Shown here piece by piece: positions 16,704 through 24,938 of a DNA stretch of 59,625 bases. Made by a program: the position numbers and the translations under genes. The notes under the pieces are model-generated. The model saw nothing but the letters and a program-made list of their open reading frames with translations. It was not told where the DNA came from and did not search any database. The stretch is from assembly GCA_964602055.1 (NCBI GenBank), contig CAZRPU010000009.1:1-59625 (forward strand). The letters run 5' to 3'. This DNA comes from JACPLA01 sp964602055. Its GTDB lineage: Bacteria > Bacteroidota > Ignavibacteria > UBA10030. Every line of letters begins with the position of its first letter. The stretch's first letter is position 1.

Positions 16704-16732
16704 TTGCTATGAACGGTTGTGTCGTCTGTCAA
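16704..16732 (-). promoter_or_regulatory. Candidate promoter of caspase operon
   Basis: On the minus strand TTGACA (16732-16727), a 17-base spacer and TAGCAA (16709-16704), 35 bases before the caspase ATG. The -35 is consensus and the -10 poor, which would fit a regulated promoter. Confidence 0.4.
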
Positions 16733-16768
16733 TGGATCGAAAAGATGTGAAATGCCGCGGTATGTGCC

Positions 16769-16785
16769 AAAAATGTTGCATTTTT
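16769..16785. repeat. 7-bp palindrome AAAAATG-TTG-CATTTTT
   Basis: A perfect inverted repeat with a 3-base centre, located between two divergent promoters. It could be an operator, but A/T-rich palindromes also arise by chance. Confidence 0.35.
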
Positions 16786-16919
16786 CCCCTTGAATGTCAA
16801 GACGCTTCTCCCAACCACAATCCAAGCCGCAGAGAAGTCCATCCTGAGAGTGATTCTCGCTGCTCTTACGCTGTGCATTCATTCTCATCGAGCGGTGCAG
16901 GGCCAACCCGGTGATTTTA

Positions 16920-16948
16920 TTGCATCTGCAGACCTGTTTGTCTATATT
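16920..16948 (+). promoter_or_regulatory. Candidate promoter of TPR gene
   Basis: TTGCAT (16920-16925), a 17-base spacer and TATATT (16943-16948), 38 bases before the ATG at 16986. It is identical in both hexamers and spacing to the promoter before tRNA-Leu. Confidence 0.65.
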
Positions 16949-16985
16949 TTCTCGTCATCGAATTCCACCATTCCGGGAGTTTCTC

Positions 16986-18884
16986 ATGAAGTGGACCACC
17001 TTCCTTGTTCTGATGATCCTTGGCGCGTCTTCCTCCGCCCAGGTCCCGTCGGCTCATGTCAAGATCAAAGAGAAATCAGGCTTTCTGGGAATGAGTGGAC
17101 CCCGCTTTGTAGAAATTCGCCTCAGCAACGAAACCCAATCGCTCCCGCTGAACGATATCAACGTGAACGGCGGTCAGTTCTATTTCTTTCTTTGTGTACC
17201 GGTAGGGGATTGGCAATTTGACAGCGACTTCATTGAAGACGAAGTTCCGAAACTCTGGCTGCTGCAGGGGGAGCAGAAATTCCCTGTAGAGTGGAACAAG
17301 GATTTCACGGAAGGGGACAGTGCGATTGTGCTCGGCTTCAACAAGCAGCTCCGTCTCGAACAGGCAATGAAGGTTCAGTTTCAGGAAGGTGAAGTTGTCC
17401 ATGAAGCGGAGTTCGGTGTGCCGGTTGAACTCTGGCCCGGATTCGGCGGAATGCAGGCACTTGAAACCCGGGGCGCCGCTGCAATGGCAGCTCAGGACCT
17501 CAAAACGGCCGTCGGCATCTTTGACCAGATTCTCGCCCGACGCTCCTTTTCGATTTTCCCAAGCTATTCCGGATATCTTCAGAAACGAACAAACGCTTTC
17601 TCGACGTTTTTTGACAATCAGTGGAATGCAGCTTCCGGGGTTGTTGGCCATCCGCAAACCGAGCTGAAGACAAAGATCAGAGTGATCGATTCCCTTGTCC
17701 CCGAGTTCCGTTGGGTTGCCGACTCGCTCCCAAGCACGACCCTCGGGGTGACGAGAGAAACGCCGGGAGTTGGAGCCATCCTTGACAAAGTGCAGGACGC
17801 ATTGTCATGGGCGGCGGCCAAGCGTGATTCCCTCCAGCAGGCTCTCGACGATCAGAATGTCCGCTGGATCTACAATGGATCGGTCGCCGGGAGAACGGGT
17901 TTCCTCTATCAAACAATGCTGGAAGCGCTGGCGTATGCCTTTTCCTCTCTTGATTTCACCGACACCGCTGCGACGACGCTTGTGTGCACTCTTCCGGAAG
18001 ATCAGCGGGCCAATCTCGTCAAGAATAACCTTGTCGACTCCTATGACACGTTTCTTCGATTGACCAACGACCGCTATCGCGATGGACTTTCGCTCTTTCC
18101 CGCGGATTTCCTTTTGAATGTGAGGCGCGATACCGGATCCTTCCGGCTCCCTTTTGCTTCGATGCTGCGGGCGGTCAACGAGTACTATGGCCGCCGATAC
18201 CGTGAAGCTCTTGTTGAAATCTTCAGAATTTTCAGGATTTCCTACGATGCCGAAATATCCGCACGCTTCGATCAGATGCGCATCATGATCCAGGTCCGCG
18301 AGGGCGAATTCCGTCCGGAAGCATTGCGTTTGCTGCAAGAAGGGGCCGCTCTTGAATCCGTCAACCCGGAAGAAGCAGGAGAGAAATACCGTCAGGCGAC
18401 GATTATTGCCCCCGATTTTGCCTATGCATCATTTTCCCTTGGGAAGTTCTATTCCCGCATGAATGATCCCATACGGGCGCAGACTTTCTTTGAGCGGGCG
18501 TATCAGACCGACACGCTGTATTTGAGCGCCTTCAGGGAAGCTTTTAATCTTTTTCGGCGCGTCGGAAACTACAAGCCGATGATTCAGGTGCTGGTCACTG
18601 CCCTGGATAAAGGAAACGATTATTGGGAAACCCACTCCAACCTCGGCCTCGCCTATATGGGAGACGGCGACCCGGCAAGGGCCATTCAGCAGTACGAACG
18701 CGCCCTCTCGATCAATCCGCGGAGTTACACAACCAATATCCAGCTGGGCCTTGCGTATCAAACCGTGAAGAACTATCAGAAGGCCCGTGAATATTTCAAC
18801 AACGCCATCAATATCGACCCGCTGAGACAGGAAGCGGTCGAATATCTCTCCCGCCTCAACGAGCTCCAGCGGACGGGGAAATAG
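16986..18884 (+). CDS. Exported TPR-repeat protein
   Basis: A 632-residue protein with a signal peptide (MKWTTFLVLMILGASSSA). Residues 20-165 form a beta-rich region of no known family ('FVEIRLSNETQSLPLNDINVNGGQFYFFLCVP'). A helical middle follows, then at least three TPR units near 465-625: 'EAGEKYRQATIIAPDFAYASFSLGKFYSRM', 'THSNLGLAYMGDGDPARAIQQYERALSINP' and 'IQLGLAYQTVKNYQKAREYFNNAINIDP'. TPRs mediate protein contacts; no catalytic motif is seen. ATG 16986 is fixed by the signal peptide, GGGAG upstream and the promoter position. It is transcribed divergently from the caspase operon across a shared control region, which hints at joint regulation but does not prove it. Confidence 0.82.
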   Translation: MKWTTFLVLMILGASSSAQVPSAHVKIKEKSGFLGMSGPRFVEIRLSNETQSLPLNDINVNGGQFYFFLCVPVGDWQFDSDFIEDEVPKLWLLQGEQKFPVEWNKDFTEGDSAIVLGFNKQLRLEQAMKVQFQEGEVVHEAEFGVPVELWPGFGGMQALETRGAAAMAAQDLKTAVGIFDQILARRSFSIFPSYSGYLQKRTNAFSTFFDNQWNAASGVVGHPQTELKTKIRVIDSLVPEFRWVADSLPSTTLGVTRETPGVGAILDKVQDALSWAAAKRDSLQQALDDQNVRWIYNGSVAGRTGFLYQTMLEALAYAFSSLDFTDTAATTLVCTLPEDQRANLVKNNLVDSYDTFLRLTNDRYRDGLSLFPADFLLNVRRDTGSFRLPFASMLRAVNEYYGRRYREALVEIFRIFRISYDAEISARFDQMRIMIQVREGEFRPEALRLLQEGAALESVNPEEAGEKYRQATIIAPDFAYASFSLGKFYSRMNDPIRAQTFFERAYQTDTLYLSAFREAFNLFRRVGNYKPMIQVLVTALDKGNDYWETHSNLGLAYMGDGDPARAIQQYERALSINPRSYTTNIQLGLAYQTVKNYQKAREYFNNAINIDPLRQEAVEYLSRLNELQRTGK

Positions 18885-18932
18885 AGAAACTGCGGAAGGC
18901 CGCTCCGTTTCAAACCGGGAACTCCCCCTTTT

Positions 18933-18961
18933 TTGCATTTCAGGCAATCTCTCTCTATATT
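18933..18961 (+). promoter_or_regulatory. Promoter of tRNA-Leu / tig unit
   Basis: TTGCAT (18933-18938), a 17-base spacer and TATATT (18956-18961). The expected start near 18968 leaves about 73 bases of leader before the tRNA. As no other promoter is seen before tig, it may drive the whole tRNA-tig-clpP-clpX unit. Confidence 0.65.
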
Positions 18962-18978
18962 GACAGGTCCTCAAATGT

Positions 18979-18998
18979 CCCAAAAGGGTTCTTTTGGG
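18979..18998 (+). repeat. Hairpin CCCAAAAG-GGTT-CTTTTGGG in tRNA leader
   Basis: A perfect 8-bp stem with a 4-base loop, followed after a short gap by T-rich sequence (19004-19020). It lies downstream of the promoter and 42 bases before the tRNA. It could act as a terminator for upstream read-through, a processing signal or an attenuator. Confidence 0.5.
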
Positions 18999-19040
18999 AA
19001 CATATTTTTGGGGATTTTTCGTTTTCTTGAGTGGTCATGC

Positions 19041-19122
19041 GGGCACGTGGCGAAACTGGCAGACGCGCTAGCCTTAGGAGCTAGTGGGGTAACCCATGGG
19101 GGTTCGAGTCCCTCCGTGCCCA
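19041..19122 (+). tRNA. tRNA-Leu (anticodon TAG)
   Basis: An 82-base tRNA. The acceptor GGGCACG (19041-19047) pairs with CGTGCCC (19115-19121), followed by discriminator A. The D-arm is in TGGCGAAACTGGCAGACGCG. The anticodon stem CTAGC/GCTAG closes the loop CTTAGGA with anticodon TAG, which reads CUA and probably other CUN codons. The long variable arm (TGGG-GTAA-CCCA) marks a class II tRNA. The T-arm contains GGTTCGAGTCC. CCA is not encoded (CGG follows). Trigger factor begins 57 bases after it. Confidence 0.96.
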
Positions 19123-19179
19123 CGGGCATTTTTTCCTGGGCAAACGGAAATCGCGATATGCCCCGAGAAAGGAGCAGTT

Positions 19180-20451
19180 GTGGAAGTAACGATCAATTCA
19201 CTGTCTGAAGTATCCCGGGAGCTTGAGGTTGCCGTTCCTGCATCGGAGATCCAGCCGCATTTTGACAAGGCCTATCAGGAGTACCGCCCCAAGGTGGAGA
19301 TCAAGGGATTTCGCAAGGGGAAAGCGCCGATCGAACTTGTGAAAAAACTGTACGGCGATCTCATCGAGCACGAGGCGCTCAACACCGTTGCGAGCGAGTT
19401 ATATCGCACGATTGTCAAAGAAAAGGAGCTCAAGCCGATCGGCGATCCGGTGATTGTGGATATGAACTATAAGCGTGGGGAACAGCTCCGGTTCAAGGTA
19501 CAGTATGACATTCGACCTTCCATCGAACTGAAAGAATACAAGAAGATCAGCGTGGAAAAGCCGGTGCATACGGTCAACGATCAGGAAGTTGAAGATGAAA
19601 TCCTTCGCCTGCGCAAGATGAACAGCACGTCGGAGGCTGCGGATCAGGTGACGGGCGACGAATATGTCGTCACCGCACAAGTGCAGGAGCTGGACAAGAG
19701 CGGAGTACCGATTATCGGAAAAAAGACTCAGAACGCCCGGTTCTATCTGGCTGATCCCGAACTCGAAGGGGCCATCAAGGACGTGCTGAAAAGTGCCCGG
19801 GCGGGCGAAGAATACCGTACGGCATTTCAGCATCAGCACGACGATCACACGCATGACGTGAGCCTTCAGATCAAAGCTTCGAAGATTGAAAAAGTCCTGC
19901 TGCCCGAGTTTGACGATGACTTTGTCAAGAAGATCACGAAGGAGAAAGTTTCGACCGTGGCCGATTTCCGGAAGGGACTCCGGGAGGACCTGGAAAACTA
20001 TTGGAAGGAAAAGAGCCACCGGCAGACCGTCAACAGCATCGTCGGCGAAATTGTCCGGAGACATGATTTTCAAGTGCCCGAATCTTTAACCCGAAGCATC
20101 CTTCAGAGCCTGCTCGACGACGTCAAGGAGCAATACAAAGGAAAGCTGCCTCAAGGGTTCAACCCCGAGCAATTTTTCCAGGAGAACAGGTCGTATGCCC
20201 TTCACCAGGCCAAATGGGCGCTCGTACGGGAGGAGATTATCCGGCAAGAGAAGATCTCGGCGGACGATCAGGACCTGAACGCTTTAGCCGAACGTGAGGC
20301 GACAAAGATCGGCATCGACAAGGAGCGGCTCATCAACTATTACAAATCGTCGGATCAGATCAGGGACCGTATTGTCAGCGACAAACTCATCACTTTTCTT
20401 CTGGAGAGTGCCGACGTCAAGGAAGTTGAACGGCAGGAAATTGCAGAATAA
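19180..20451 (+). CDS. tig: Trigger factor
   Basis: A 423-residue ribosome-associated chaperone that binds nascent chains at the exit tunnel. The ribosome-binding signature GFRKGKAP is at residues 43-50. A central FKBP-like PPIase domain (about 150-240) contains an unusual His/Asp-rich stretch 'HQHDDHTHD'. The C-terminal helical arms run from about 245 and include 'FDDDFVKKI' and 'GEIVRRHDFQVPESL'. The start is GTG at 19180, five bases after GGAG; an upstream in-frame ATG (19096) lies inside the tRNA and is rejected. It leads tig-clpP-clpX, with 18 and 15 bases between the genes, the classic chaperone/protease operon. Confidence 0.95.
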   Translation: MEVTINSLSEVSRELEVAVPASEIQPHFDKAYQEYRPKVEIKGFRKGKAPIELVKKLYGDLIEHEALNTVASELYRTIVKEKELKPIGDPVIVDMNYKRGEQLRFKVQYDIRPSIELKEYKKISVEKPVHTVNDQEVEDEILRLRKMNSTSEAADQVTGDEYVVTAQVQELDKSGVPIIGKKTQNARFYLADPELEGAIKDVLKSARAGEEYRTAFQHQHDDHTHDVSLQIKASKIEKVLLPEFDDDFVKKITKEKVSTVADFRKGLREDLENYWKEKSHRQTVNSIVGEIVRRHDFQVPESLTRSILQSLLDDVKEQYKGKLPQGFNPEQFFQENRSYALHQAKWALVREEIIRQEKISADDQDLNALAEREATKIGIDKERLINYYKSSDQIRDRIVSDKLITFLLESADVKEVERQEIAE

Positions 20452-20469
20452 CCAAAGGAACGCCTACCC

Positions 20470-21099
20470 ATGAAGTCTTCGCAAGAAATCTACAATCAGC
20501 TTGTTCCCATTGTCGTCGAGCAAACCGGCCGCGGAGAACGAGCTTATGACATTTTCTCCCGTCTCCTCAAGGAACGCATCGTCTTTATCGGCACGCCGAT
20601 CGACGATACCATTGCGAGCCTGGTCATTGCCCAGCTGCTCTTTTTGGAATCGGAAGACCCCGAGAAGGATATTAACCTCTACGTCAACAGTCCCGGCGGG
20701 AGCGTTACAGCCGGTCTTGCGATTTATGATACCATGCAGTATATTCGCCCAGACGTTTCGACGATCTGTATCGGCATGGCAGCCAGCATGGCGGCGGTCT
20801 TGCTGGCAGGCGGTGCAAAGAACAAGAGAACGGCGCTCCCCAACGCGAGGATCATGATTCACCAGCCGTGGGGCGGCGTGCAGGGTACGGCCTCGGACAT
20901 CAGCATTCAGGCCGAGGAAATCCTGAAAACAAAAAAGCGGATCAACGAAATCCTGGCAGTACACACAGGAAGAACGTTCGAGCAGATTCAGAAAGACACG
21001 GACCGCGATTACTATCTCGCTGCCGAAGAAGCAAAGAATTACGGATTGATCGATAACCTTCTCATCAAGCGGACGGGTGATGCGAAGAAGGAGAAATAA
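20470..21099 (+). CDS. clpP: ATP-dependent Clp protease proteolytic subunit
   Basis: A 209-residue serine peptidase that forms the double heptameric chamber for ClpX-driven degradation. The catalytic triad is S106 ('GMAASMAAV'), H131 ('MIHQPWGG') and D180 ('DTDRDYYL'). 'YVNSPGGSVTAGLAIYDTMQ' provides the oxyanion-region glycines. The length matches family members, and a short propeptide precedes the catalytic domain. Downstream clpX supplies the ATPase partner. Confidence 0.97.
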   Translation: MKSSQEIYNQLVPIVVEQTGRGERAYDIFSRLLKERIVFIGTPIDDTIASLVIAQLLFLESEDPEKDINLYVNSPGGSVTAGLAIYDTMQYIRPDVSTICIGMAASMAAVLLAGGAKNKRTALPNARIMIHQPWGGVQGTASDISIQAEEILKTKKRINEILAVHTGRTFEQIQKDTDRDYYLAAEEAKNYGLIDNLLIKRTGDAKKEK

Positions 21100-21114
21100 C
21101 CAATCCCCACATCA

Positions 21115-22374
21115 ATGAGTCAGAAACCGAAACAAGGCGAAAAAATTACCTGCTCCTTCTGCGGCCGGTCTCCCGAAGAGGTGAGCAGCATTATTGCCGG
21201 CCCGGATGTGTACATCTGCGACCTTTGTGTTTCGAGCTCCGTCGACATTATCCGGAACAACCTCGCGGCGATACGGGCGCGCAAACACACCACGCGCGGC
21301 ACGCTGACTCCCCCTGAGATCAAGAAAGCACTCGACGAATACGTCATCGGTCAGGAGCACGCCAAGCGGACGCTTGCCGTGGCGGTGTACAACCATTACA
21401 AGCGCATCGATTCCAACGATCACATGCATCATCTCGATGAAGTCGAGATCGAAAAGAGCAATATCCTCATGATCGGGCCGACGGGCACGGGAAAAACCCT
21501 CCTCGCACAAACCCTTGCGAGGATTCTCGACGTTCCGTTTGCCATTGCCGACGCGACAACGTTGACGGAAGCGGGCTACGTCGGAGACGACGTTGAAACC
21601 ATTCTCGTCTATTTGCTGCAAAACGCCGATTACAACGTCGAGAAAGCGGAACGGGGAATTGTGTACATCGATGAGATCGACAAGATTTCCCGCAAGAGCG
21701 ACAGCGCATCGATTACGCGCGATGTTTCCGGCGAGGGAGTACAACAGGCTCTCTTGAAAATCCTCGAAGGAACGATTGCCGGAGTCCCGCCCAAAGGCGG
21801 CCGCAAGCATCCCGAGCAAAGCCTCATCAACATTAATACGAAGAACATTCTTTTTATCTGCGGAGGGGCTTTCGACGGACTGGAAAAAGTGATCGAAAAG
21901 CGTGTCAGTCAGAACCCCGTGGGATTTGGAGCGGATATTCGCGGAAAGAAGAGCTCGACACGCGACCACTACTTTGCGCGCGTTGAACCCGATGACCTGC
22001 TGAAGTATGGACTCATCCCGGAGTTTGTCGGACGCCTCCCGGTGACGGCGACGCTGCACTCCTTGAATGAGACCGCGCTGTTCAACATCCTCACAGAACC
22101 CCGCAATGCCCTCGTCAAGCAGTACAAGAAACTCTTTCTGATGGAAGGCGTCGAGCTGGAATTCGAAGAAGCGGCTCTCAAAGCCGTGGTCGATAAAGCG
22201 ATGGAGCGGGGTACAGGTGCGCGGGCTCTCCGATCCATCATCGAAGAGGTGATGCTGGATATCATGTTCCACCTTCCCAACCGCCAGAATGTCTCGAAAT
22301 GCATTATCACGCGAGACACGCTTCTCAAGACCAAAGAACCGGTCTATTTGTACGAAGAAAGAAAATCCGCGTAG
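21115..22374 (+). CDS. clpX: Clp protease ATPase subunit
   Basis: A 419-residue AAA+ unfoldase. The N-terminal C4 zinc-binding domain has C13, C16, C35 and C38. Walker A is GPTGTGKT (121-128) and Walker B is IVYIDEIDK (182-190). The pore loop is in 'EAGYVGDDVE' and the sensor/Arg-finger region in 'VEKRVSQNPVGFGAD'. It recognises tagged or damaged proteins and feeds them to ClpP. It is the last gene of the operon and runs convergently into lptD, with 59 bases between them and no visible terminator. Confidence 0.97.
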   Translation: MSQKPKQGEKITCSFCGRSPEEVSSIIAGPDVYICDLCVSSSVDIIRNNLAAIRARKHTTRGTLTPPEIKKALDEYVIGQEHAKRTLAVAVYNHYKRIDSNDHMHHLDEVEIEKSNILMIGPTGTGKTLLAQTLARILDVPFAIADATTLTEAGYVGDDVETILVYLLQNADYNVEKAERGIVYIDEIDKISRKSDSASITRDVSGEGVQQALLKILEGTIAGVPPKGGRKHPEQSLININTKNILFICGGAFDGLEKVIEKRVSQNPVGFGADIRGKKSSTRDHYFARVEPDDLLKYGLIPEFVGRLPVTATLHSLNETALFNILTEPRNALVKQYKKLFLMEGVELEFEEAALKAVVDKAMERGTGARALRSIIEEVMLDIMFHLPNRQNVSKCIITRDTLLKTKEPVYLYEERKSA

Positions 22375-22433
22375 GACCTCTGCGCATCCCCTGGTTTTCC
22401 CGGATCTCTCCCCTCCGCTGAACCTCGCACACT

Positions 22434-24938
22434 CTAGTTGTACACTCCCCGCGGACTCCCCTGTTTGGTCACCTTGATGTCCTGCAGGGCAGGCGCTTTG
22501 ACCCGAATTTCGAGCTTGTAATATCTGTACGGCCCCAGTGGAACCCACGTGAAGTTCATCAGCCAGCAATGAAGGTCCCTCGAAATCTGGATGCTGGGGG
22601 CGGCAAATTGTTTCTGCCCCAGATCGTAGTTTCCGCTTGCCGAGAATTTCCATTGCTCTGTCAGATTGAAGGAGAGTTGAGCCTGGAGCGATGCGGTGCG
22701 CGTTTTGAAACGCGGATCCTGCTGGAATTGAGAGAAGTTGAACCGGAGCGAAAGATTCCACGGAATGCTGAAGTCGGGCGTGATGTCCTGATACAATCCC
22801 CTCGTGATGTCCACTTCCTGACTGACACCGCTTTGTTCTTCCTCGACCGGGGCCGATGTTCCGGCTTTGCGGTCTCCACTCAATGAAGTCCCCAGGGAGA
22901 ACGAAACTGACGTCAAATCCGCCAAATACCCTTTTTCCTTGAGAAGAAACCTGTCGACGCGTCTTCCCAGGGCACGATCAAAGAGATAGAAACTGTAGAC
23001 GGTGTTTGCGCTGATGTCAAGCACCTGCCCGATATTAGTTCTGTAGTTCACCGACAAATCGCTGAGTTTCCTTTCAGGCGCCCGGAAATTATAGCTCAGG
23101 CTCGCCCCGACATTCATAAGCTGGATCTTCTGTTCTTTGGCCGTGTCGCTCGGCTGATATTTCATCTCAAAAATATTCTGGACATTCAGAGCGGCGTTCA
23201 ATGCATACGGTCCGAGCGTTGTGCCATACACTTGTTTCGAGTAGCCCAAAGAGAGCGTCGGGTTGACGGTATGGCGCAGCGCCGTCACTCCCCAGATATT
23301 TGGCTGCATGATGCCATAGAAGCGGGTGCTCGATGAGAGGCCGGCTGTGAGAGCTCCGGACGACGTCGTTGGCCTGCTGGTTTGAAAGGCAAGGGTACTG
23401 TCGGCCGTGTCGCGTACAGGAACGCGCCGCTCGACAAATGTCCTGTTATCGGAGAAACTGAGCGAGGGAGAGACCGTCACGTTTCCCAGTTTCGGCGAAA
23501 AGGAAAGTCCGATATTCTGGCGGACACTTTGTGTGCTGGTTTTCTGAAATTCCCGCACGTCGGCAAACGTGCCGTCGTCTGCCTTGATCGAGTCAAGCGT
23601 GAGTGCGGTCTTTGATCGCTGGTTGTTCGCGCCGGCGCTGTACGAAAGTCCGATGGTCTCATACCACGAGGCACCGGAGCCTGACCCCGTGCCACGCCGG
23701 AACGGAAAGAGTGTCCCCTGGGTAAAGGAAAGCGAAGGGAGGGTTTCGTTCACGTCGTCGGAGATCAGGTTCTGATCACGAAGGACGGCAACCGAGAGAG
23801 ACCGATTCGATTCGGCCCACGTCTTGCTTATGGTCGCGTTGGAGACAATGTTCTGCCGGAGAATGTCGTTGAGGTTCTGGCTGAAATTCCGGTAGAAGGT
23901 TCCGCTCGTGAACGTGAAGTTCACATCCATGCGCATCGTGGGATCGATCTCCTGATGGTGGGCAACCTGAACATTGTAGTCTTTGCGTTCCGTACGGTCG
24001 GGATCTCCTATTTCCCCTTCGTACCTCCGGTTGAAGCTGGCGCTCAGCGCTCCGTCGAAATAGTACAAGAGTTTGTACCGGATGAGGGACCGGTTCGCCC
24101 ATCCTCCCCTGGCGTACCAATCGAAAGTTGTCGCAACATCAAAATAGTCGCTTGCCGCCCAGTAGTAGCCGAAATGGCTGAAGTACCGGCCCAGCCGTTC
24201 ATCTTCGCCGTACGCAGGGGCGATGATTCCTGAACGCCGGCCTGAACGATTCGGGAAAACGCCGAAAGGGAGGGCAAAAACGGGAACGTCGGCGATATAG
24301 AAATAGACGGGTTCTGCCACGACCACATCCCGCGGAATGACTTTCATTTTGGGAGAAAGAAAGTAGAAATGAGGATGATCCCTGTCGCAGGTGGTGTACC
24401 GTCCGTCCTCAACAAACAACACGTCGGGAGCGACCTTCTTGATTTCCTCGCCATAATAGTAACCTTCCTCCATTTCCGTTTCACCCACGCTGATCCTTCC
24501 CTTCTTCGTTCTGAAGTTATAGCCGATCTCGGATCCGTTGTATCGCTCTCCCCCGTCAACGAGGATCGGTGCACCAATGACTTTTTTTCCCGAAGGGTCC
24601 GATGTGTCAGGAATGCCCACGGCATGAAGCGTTGCATTGTCCCAGTTCACCGCCACCCTGTCGGCCTGCAGGCCGATTGCGCGATATTTGATATCCCCGT
24701 TGCCGAAGAGGCGCATCGCACGCGATTGCAGAGAATAGGTGACCGAGTCGCGGGCTGTGTAGATGACGAGCGTGTCGATTCCCGAGACAGAACGCAGTGC
24801 CGTGTCGGCAGGAAGCTCTTCTGCCGCGAGCAGGGTATCGGGTCTGTCTTGAGCGAAGGCGGAACTACTCCAGAGAAGGCAGCACAGTATGAAAGAGAGA
24901 ATTCGCACGGAACGAACAAGGAGTCCTGAGAGACTCAC
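22434..24938 (-). CDS. lptD: LptD/OstA-type LPS assembly outer-membrane protein
   Basis: An 834-residue outer-membrane protein expected to insert lipopolysaccharide into the outer leaflet. A signal peptide ends near 29 ('CLLWSSSAFAQ'). An OstA-like periplasmic domain follows (about 50-180; 'RAMRLFGNGDIKYRAIGLQADRVAVNWDNATLHA', 'GYNFRTKKGRI'), then the LptD barrel (from about 205: 'DVPVFALPFGVFPNRSGRRSGIIAP', and many alternating amphipathic strands to the end). It is the Bacteroidota-type, poor in Cys, so the E. coli disulfide scheme does not apply. The start codon overlaps the stop of the ROK kinase by four bases, so translation is coupled. Other Lpt genes are not in the window. Confidence 0.86.
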   Translation of the reverse strand: MSLSGLLVRSVRILSFILCCLLWSSSAFAQDRPDTLLAAEELPADTALRSVSGIDTLVIYTARDSVTYSLQSRAMRLFGNGDIKYRAIGLQADRVAVNWDNATLHAVGIPDTSDPSGKKVIGAPILVDGGERYNGSEIGYNFRTKKGRISVGETEMEEGYYYGEEIKKVAPDVLFVEDGRYTTCDRDHPHFYFLSPKMKVIPRDVVVAEPVYFYIADVPVFALPFGVFPNRSGRRSGIIAPAYGEDERLGRYFSHFGYYWAASDYFDVATTFDWYARGGWANRSLIRYKLLYYFDGALSASFNRRYEGEIGDPDRTERKDYNVQVAHHQEIDPTMRMDVNFTFTSGTFYRNFSQNLNDILRQNIVSNATISKTWAESNRSLSVAVLRDQNLISDDVNETLPSLSFTQGTLFPFRRGTGSGSGASWYETIGLSYSAGANNQRSKTALTLDSIKADDGTFADVREFQKTSTQSVRQNIGLSFSPKLGNVTVSPSLSFSDNRTFVERRVPVRDTADSTLAFQTSRPTTSSGALTAGLSSSTRFYGIMQPNIWGVTALRHTVNPTLSLGYSKQVYGTTLGPYALNAALNVQNIFEMKYQPSDTAKEQKIQLMNVGASLSYNFRAPERKLSDLSVNYRTNIGQVLDISANTVYSFYLFDRALGRRVDRFLLKEKGYLADLTSVSFSLGTSLSGDRKAGTSAPVEEEQSGVSQEVDITRGLYQDITPDFSIPWNLSLRFNFSQFQQDPRFKTRTASLQAQLSFNLTEQWKFSASGNYDLGQKQFAAPSIQISRDLHCWLMNFTWVPLGPYRYYKLEIRVKAPALQDIKVTKQGSPRGVYN

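Larger units (their letters stand above)
16670..16985. other. 316-base divergent regulatory region
   Basis: Shared by the caspase operon (minus) and the TPR gene (plus). It contains one promoter for each and a palindrome AAAAATG-TTG-CATTTTT (16769-16785) between them. About 130 bases (16786-16915) show nothing I can name; open frames there are short and lack an RBS. Confidence 0.5.

Noticed and set aside
19096..19179. Upstream ATG extension of trigger factor
   Set aside because: It begins inside tRNA-Leu; GTG 19180 has a good SD.
21112..22761. Long antisense frame over clpX and the end of lptD
   Set aside because: It crosses two certain genes; low-complexity, charged translation without a family.
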